Translations under genes and position numbers: made by a program
Virus record (IMG/VR): IMGVR_UViG_3300023174_000450
Location: 1-32,067 of that record
From: a virus
DNA: 32,067 bases
Direction: 5' to 3' (one strand)
Notes under the pieces: model-generated
Seen by the model: the letters and a program-made list of their open reading frames with translations, nothing else
The model's database searches: none
What the model was told of the DNA's origin: nothing
In this document: piece after piece, positions 29,449-32,067 of the stretch
Numbering within the stretch: position 1 is the first letter of the stretch
How the letters are laid out: each line of letters begins with the position of its first letter

Positions 29449-29666
29449 TCTTTGCGGTACTTATTATTATTGGTTTTTTGGTCTGCCGAGGGCTTTTTGC
29501 TTTAGCCAAACATATCGACCAGCAAAGTTATGAAAAGCGAAGGTTTTACTTAATGGTGTCAGCAGACTTAGACCGTATGGATAAAATTATTCAAGAAAAC
29601 AAAATACTTAAATCTAAACAGCCAGAGTTAATTTTGCCCACAAAGAACTGGGTGGGGCGTAACTAA
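29421..29666 (+). CDS. 81-residue membrane protein with coiled-coil tail
   Basis: One transmembrane helix (LVIFAVLIIIGFLVCRGLFA, about 8-27) followed by a helical charged tail (LDRMDKIIQENKILKSKQPE). Start at 29421 overlaps the ligase-like gene end by 28 nt in another frame. Spanin- or anchor-like architecture, but located among early genes. Function unknown. Confidence 0.5.
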   Translation: MAKTEDTLVIFAVLIIIGFLVCRGLFALAKHIDQQSYEKRRFYLMVSADLDRMDKIIQENKILKSKQPELILPTKNWVGRN

Positions 29667-29667
29667 A

Positions 29668-29979
29668 ATGAAGCTCTCTCCATCAGCCAAGTTTGAGATT
29701 CTTTGGAAGAGTCTTGGTGGTGCGGAGCTAAAAAAGGAATACAAATTTGCAGAAGGCAGAAGGTTTCGGTTTGATTATTATTCTTTTGGAATAGCTATCG
29801 AGCTAGAGGGCGGGGTTTGGACAAGAGGCAGACACACCAGACCCTCCGGGTTCTTGAACGATATGGAGAAATACAACCTCGCCGCCTCTATGGGCATCCT
29901 AGTTTTCCGAGTGCCATCTCACGACATCAGTGCCAAATGGGTTTCCCCGATAGTTAAAACAATAATGGAAAGGTATTAA
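29668..29979 (+). CDS. DUF559/PD-(D/E)xK-type endonuclease
   Basis: The 103-residue product has the compact restriction-like nuclease core: RFRFDYYSFGIAIELEGGVW (about 32-51) with Asp36 and the ELE acidic pair, then TRGRHTRPSGFLNDMEKYN and GILVFRV. The GGxWxxGRHxRxxGFxxDxEKYN signature is widespread in phage endonuclease-domain proteins linked to recombination or repair. It lies just before an annealing-type gene, supporting a role in DNA processing. Confidence 0.82.
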   Translation: MKLSPSAKFEILWKSLGGAELKKEYKFAEGRRFRFDYYSFGIAIELEGGVWTRGRHTRPSGFLNDMEKYNLAASMGILVFRVPSHDISAKWVSPIVKTIMERY

Positions 29980-29982
29980 ATT

Positions 29983-30195
29983 ATGAGTGATTGTGTGCCA
30001 AGGTATCCAAAACGCCTCGAAGGAGAAACCCTAGAAGAATGGGTGACGAGAGTTGATGGCCCGATTCCAGACACGCTCTACGACCAGACTCACGATTTAA
30101 GATGTTTGAATCTTCCAATCAGAGGAAGCAGAGAAGATCGTGAGTCGCTGGGTGACTACGACTACAACCAACAACCAATAAGGAGAATGAAATAA
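29983..30195 (+). CDS. 70-residue hypothetical protein
   Basis: A charged, Arg/Asp/Pro-rich product (MSDCVPRYPKRLEGETLEEW, later REDRESLGDYDYNQQPIRRM). The stop overlaps the start of the following gene (TAATG), so it is translated in series with it. A GETLEEWVTRVD helix is the only visible secondary structure. Function unknown. Confidence 0.5.
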   Translation: MSDCVPRYPKRLEGETLEEWVTRVDGPIPDTLYDQTHDLRCLNLPIRGSREDRESLGDYDYNQQPIRRMK

Positions 30196-31028
30196 TGAGT
30201 GATAACCAATTAGTAGTTCAGAACGGCAACGGAGTCTCAACCCACATTCGGCAAGCGACTGATGTGGCTGGGGCTTGTCGTGCCATCGTTAAGGAAACTT
30301 GCCAACGCATAGGCCAGAAGGACTATGTGAGAGTTGAGGGCTGGCAAGCAATCGCAGTAGCTCACGGATGCGTGGCCTCTGCAAGAGATGTTGAGCGTCT
30401 TGAAGATGGCTATCGTTGTATCGGTGAGGTCAAGAGGATGGACAACGGACAAGTAATCTCTCAAGCCGAGGGGTTCTTGGGTGATGACGAGCCGATGTGG
30501 GAGAAGCGTCCGACCTATGCCAAGCGAGCGATGTGCCAGACCAGAGCAATCAGTCGAGCTTGTCGCTCTGCCTTCGCTCATATCGTAGTGTTGATTGATA
30601 AGAGTCTATCGACCACGCCAGCCGAGGAAGTTCCTCACGGCGGGTTCGAGGATATAAACACGGACAAATACGAATTAGCACCAAATCCAGTTAGGTTAGA
30701 TACAGTAAAGGCAGACTTCATTAGCAAGGCTGACCTTGCCGACATCACGGCCAAGCTCAACGGAGTTGCAGTCAAGACGAATGGTGGCGAGCCGAGAGAT
30801 ATGGAATTGAAGTTCGGCAAGCACAAAGGCTCGACCCTTCGCCAGATAGCCGCCTTCGGAAACAAAGGATTGGATTATTTGGAGTGGTTGAGCAAGCAAG
30901 ACCTCAAGCCCGGTGCAGATGGTAAGCCCTACAAGAACGACATAATTAGAAATGAAATCATCGCAGAGATTCTTGCTGAAGCTGATGCGATAGCGAAAGG
31001 AAATCCCAACGATGAAATCCCATTCTGA
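30195..31028 (+). CDS. ssDNA-annealing-type protein with ExoX-like C-terminal domain
   Basis: The 277-residue protein has an N-terminal domain (about 15-140) with YAKRAMCQTRAISRACRSAF (108-127), the Arg-rich helix typical of phage recombination/annealing-type proteins, and a C-terminal small domain (about 204-245) with LKFGKHKGSTLRQIAAFGNK followed by YLEWLSKQ, as found at the end of exodeoxyribonuclease X-like proteins (DUF3820). Such proteins act in phage recombination or replication. The exact family of the N-terminus is uncertain. Overlaps genes on both sides. Confidence 0.6.
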   Translation: MSDNQLVVQNGNGVSTHIRQATDVAGACRAIVKETCQRIGQKDYVRVEGWQAIAVAHGCVASARDVERLEDGYRCIGEVKRMDNGQVISQAEGFLGDDEPMWEKRPTYAKRAMCQTRAISRACRSAFAHIVVLIDKSLSTTPAEEVPHGGFEDINTDKYELAPNPVRLDTVKADFISKADLADITAKLNGVAVKTNGGEPRDMELKFGKHKGSTLRQIAAFGNKGLDYLEWLSKQDLKPGADGKPYKNDIIRNEIIAEILAEADAIAKGNPNDEIPF

Positions 31029-31188
31029 CCTAATCCAAGACATCATCAACGATGCGATGAGTAAGGCCGCCGCCCTCGAAAGAGAACGGTGTGCCGAGCT
31101 TGTCCAACGACTAGCAGACGGAACAGAAGATCAGGTCATTCAAGACATTCTCAATGAGGTTGTCGTAGCCCTTCGGAGGCTTGGATGA
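31012..31188 (+). CDS. 58-residue helical protein
   Basis: The ORF at ATG 31012 encodes MKSHSDLIQDIINDAMSKAA then ALERERCAEL and on, almost wholly helical and acidic, ending VVVALRRLG. It starts 17 nt inside the previous gene and its stop overlaps the next start (ATGA), fitting the operon style. Function unknown. Confidence 0.5.
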   Translation: MKSHSDLIQDIINDAMSKAAALERERCAELVQRLADGTEDQVIQDILNEVVVALRRLG

Positions 31189-31403
31189 GCGTTGATGTCG
31201 ATGTTCCAAAACTCAAGTGGTCAATGCTTGAATGGCATTCAACAAAGGAGAGTCCCCAAAAAGATGAAAGAATACTTATGGAATCTGGCGGTGTGGTCTT
31301 TAGCGGTAGGTATCTCGATGGTCGCTTTGTGTGTGCGTTTGGCGAGGTGCTTAAAAAGGACATTCGGCTATGGTCAAGCTGGCCGACTGCACCCAAATGG
31401 TAG
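31185..31403 (+). CDS. DUF551-like small protein
   Basis: The 72-residue product has WHSTKESPQKDERILMESGG, then FSGRYLDGRFVCAFG and a closing LWSSWPTAPKW. The order of W...SP..DERIL, G-Y-DG-F and a W-x-P at the end resembles DUF551-type phage proteins. Coupled to genes on both sides by overlaps. Function unknown. Confidence 0.5.
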   Translation: MSVDVDVPKLKWSMLEWHSTKESPQKDERILMESGGVVFSGRYLDGRFVCAFGEVLKKDIRLWSSWPTAPKW

Positions 31404-31549
31404 CTTTCCTTTCATCCATCGGGAAAGTTTTGTGGGACTTGTTCGTCATCGGTTTAGGGTGCTTGAGTCTCTATCTGCTAATTCTATTCGTGAGCGGAGC
31501 ATTGTGGGATTTGGGAAAAGATATTTTGGAAAGGATTAAAAAGAAATGA
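31397..31549 (+). CDS. 50-residue membrane protein, overlapping frame
   Basis: ATG 31397 lies within the last codons of the previous gene and opens a frame encoding MVAFLSSIGKVLWDLFVIGL, then GCLSLYLLILFVSGALWDLG and a basic end (ILERIKKK). The TGA stop overlaps the next ATG (ATGA at 31546). One or two membrane segments. The competing frame 31192-31539 lacks such junctions and is rejected. Confidence 0.55.
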   Translation: MVAFLSSIGKVLWDLFVIGLGCLSLYLLILFVSGALWDLGKDILERIKKK

Positions 31550-31755
31550 GCGTAAAAAGATTGAAACTTGTGGACGAGTTCCACGCAATCGTGTCGAAGC
31601 GTTTGAAAGAATTGTTCAAGGACTTCGACCACGCAAAGCGGGAGAATTACAAAGACATCATCAGTCACCTAGATTATAGCCATCGTATCACTAAAGAGCT
31701 ATTAGAGCGAGCGAAGAAATATCAAAAGATAGATATGGAAAAGGCCAAGAAGTGA
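31546..31755 (+). CDS. 69-residue basic helical protein
   Basis: The product (MSVKRLKLVDEFHAIVSKRL and on) is charged, Lys-rich and helical, likely coiled coil (ELLERAKKYQKIDMEKAKK). Coupled to the next gene by a GTGA overlap. Function unknown; perhaps a replisome-associated or regulatory small protein. Confidence 0.5.
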   Translation: MSVKRLKLVDEFHAIVSKRLKELFKDFDHAKRENYKDIISHLDYSHRITKELLERAKKYQKIDMEKAKK

Positions 31756-32067
31756 AGTTGCCTTGGATTAAATTCTTTGTGGCTGATTGGCTTTCCGATG
31801 AGGCTCTACGGTCTTGTTCCGTAGAGGCTAGGGGTCTTTGGGCTGATATGATTTGCTTAATGGCAAAGTCAGATCGACACGGATATTTGCTTATCGGTGG
31901 CAATCCAGCCCGAAGCGAACAGCTTGCCAGAATTTGTGGCCTAACCCCACAACGGACATCAGAACTGATGGACGAGTTACACGCATCTGGCGTGTTCAGC
32001 TTCGACAAAGAGACCATCATTTCACGCCGAATGGTTAAGGATGAGCAGTTGCGTAAGTCTGACGCTA
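31752..32067 (+). CDS. replication-initiator-like protein, 5' part
   Basis: Starting at GTG 31752 and open to the window end (105 codons), the product begins VKLPWIKFFVADWLSDEALR and continues with SVEARGLWADMICLMAKSDR, GYLLIGGN and LARICGLTPQRTSELMDELH. This is the N-terminal pattern of phage replisome-organiser/helicase-loader proteins (winged helix with W...DW...D..L...S..ARGLW.D....M). Continues beyond the window; the C-terminus is not visible. GTG overlaps the previous stop as GTGA. Confidence 0.65.
   Translation, partial: MKLPWIKFFVADWLSDEALRSCSVEARGLWADMICLMAKSDRHGYLLIGGNPARSEQLARICGLTPQRTSELMDELHASGVFSFDKETIISRRMVKDEQLRKSDA

Noticed and set aside
31192-31539. 115-codon + frame overlapping three small genes
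   Set aside because: The coupled chain of 31185-31403, 31397-31549 and 31546-31755 explains the sequence better; this frame has no supporting junctions.

Overview
The window is about 32 kb of a tailed double-stranded DNA phage or prophage. The evidence is a lambda-like order of head genes (terminase small subunit, HNH nuclease, GpA-type terminase large subunit, gpW-like joiner, portal, protease with nested scaffold, decoration protein, major capsid). A siphovirus-type tail block follows, with a tail chaperone carrying a -1 frameshift site and a short tape measure. After that come a lysis block and early/replication genes. Nearly all genes lie on the + strand, tightly packed, with many ATGA or TAATG start/stop overlaps. 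I see no tRNA, rRNA, CRISPR array, integrase or transposase. The host cannot be named from sequence alone. Frequent CTAG tetramers and AGG/AGA arginine codons argue against an enterobacterium. Shine-Dalgarno sites are present but uneven in strength.

Layout. 1-256: two tiny minus-strand genes with their own promoter and leader. 260-1013: a gene-free stretch made of a strand-skewed GC-rich island and an AT-rich part with ACTTACA repeats; it is the natural candidate for cos/pac or control sites. 1014-10225: packaging and head genes, closed by a strong terminator at 10252. 10329-14797: a cassette of three glycosyltransferase-like and two methyltransferase-like genes plus one small gene, inserted between the capsid gene and the connector genes. 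14814-18627: connector/tail-completion proteins (including a tandem paralogue pair), a repeat-built fibrous protein and small membrane/lipoprotein genes. 18650-24602: tail tube, chaperone with frameshift, tape measure and tip proteins. 24659-25779: two cysteine-rich proteins. 25776-26828: lysis block (holin-like, overlapping spanin-like pair, M15 peptidase). 26833-32067: MazG-like protein, phosphoesterase, minimal ligase-like nucleotidyltransferase, DUF559-type nuclease, annealing-type protein, small proteins, and the start of a replication-initiator-like gene cut by the window end.

Most notable: a recurring TTGACA hexamer 19-23 nt before gene starts, including the internal scaffold start; a canonical GGGAAAC slip site; a well-initiated 11-codon ORF coupled to the tail tube gene; the sugar/methyl-transfer cassette inside the structural operon; and a three-part fused portal protein. 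Functional names come from motifs and gene order read by eye; no database search was run.
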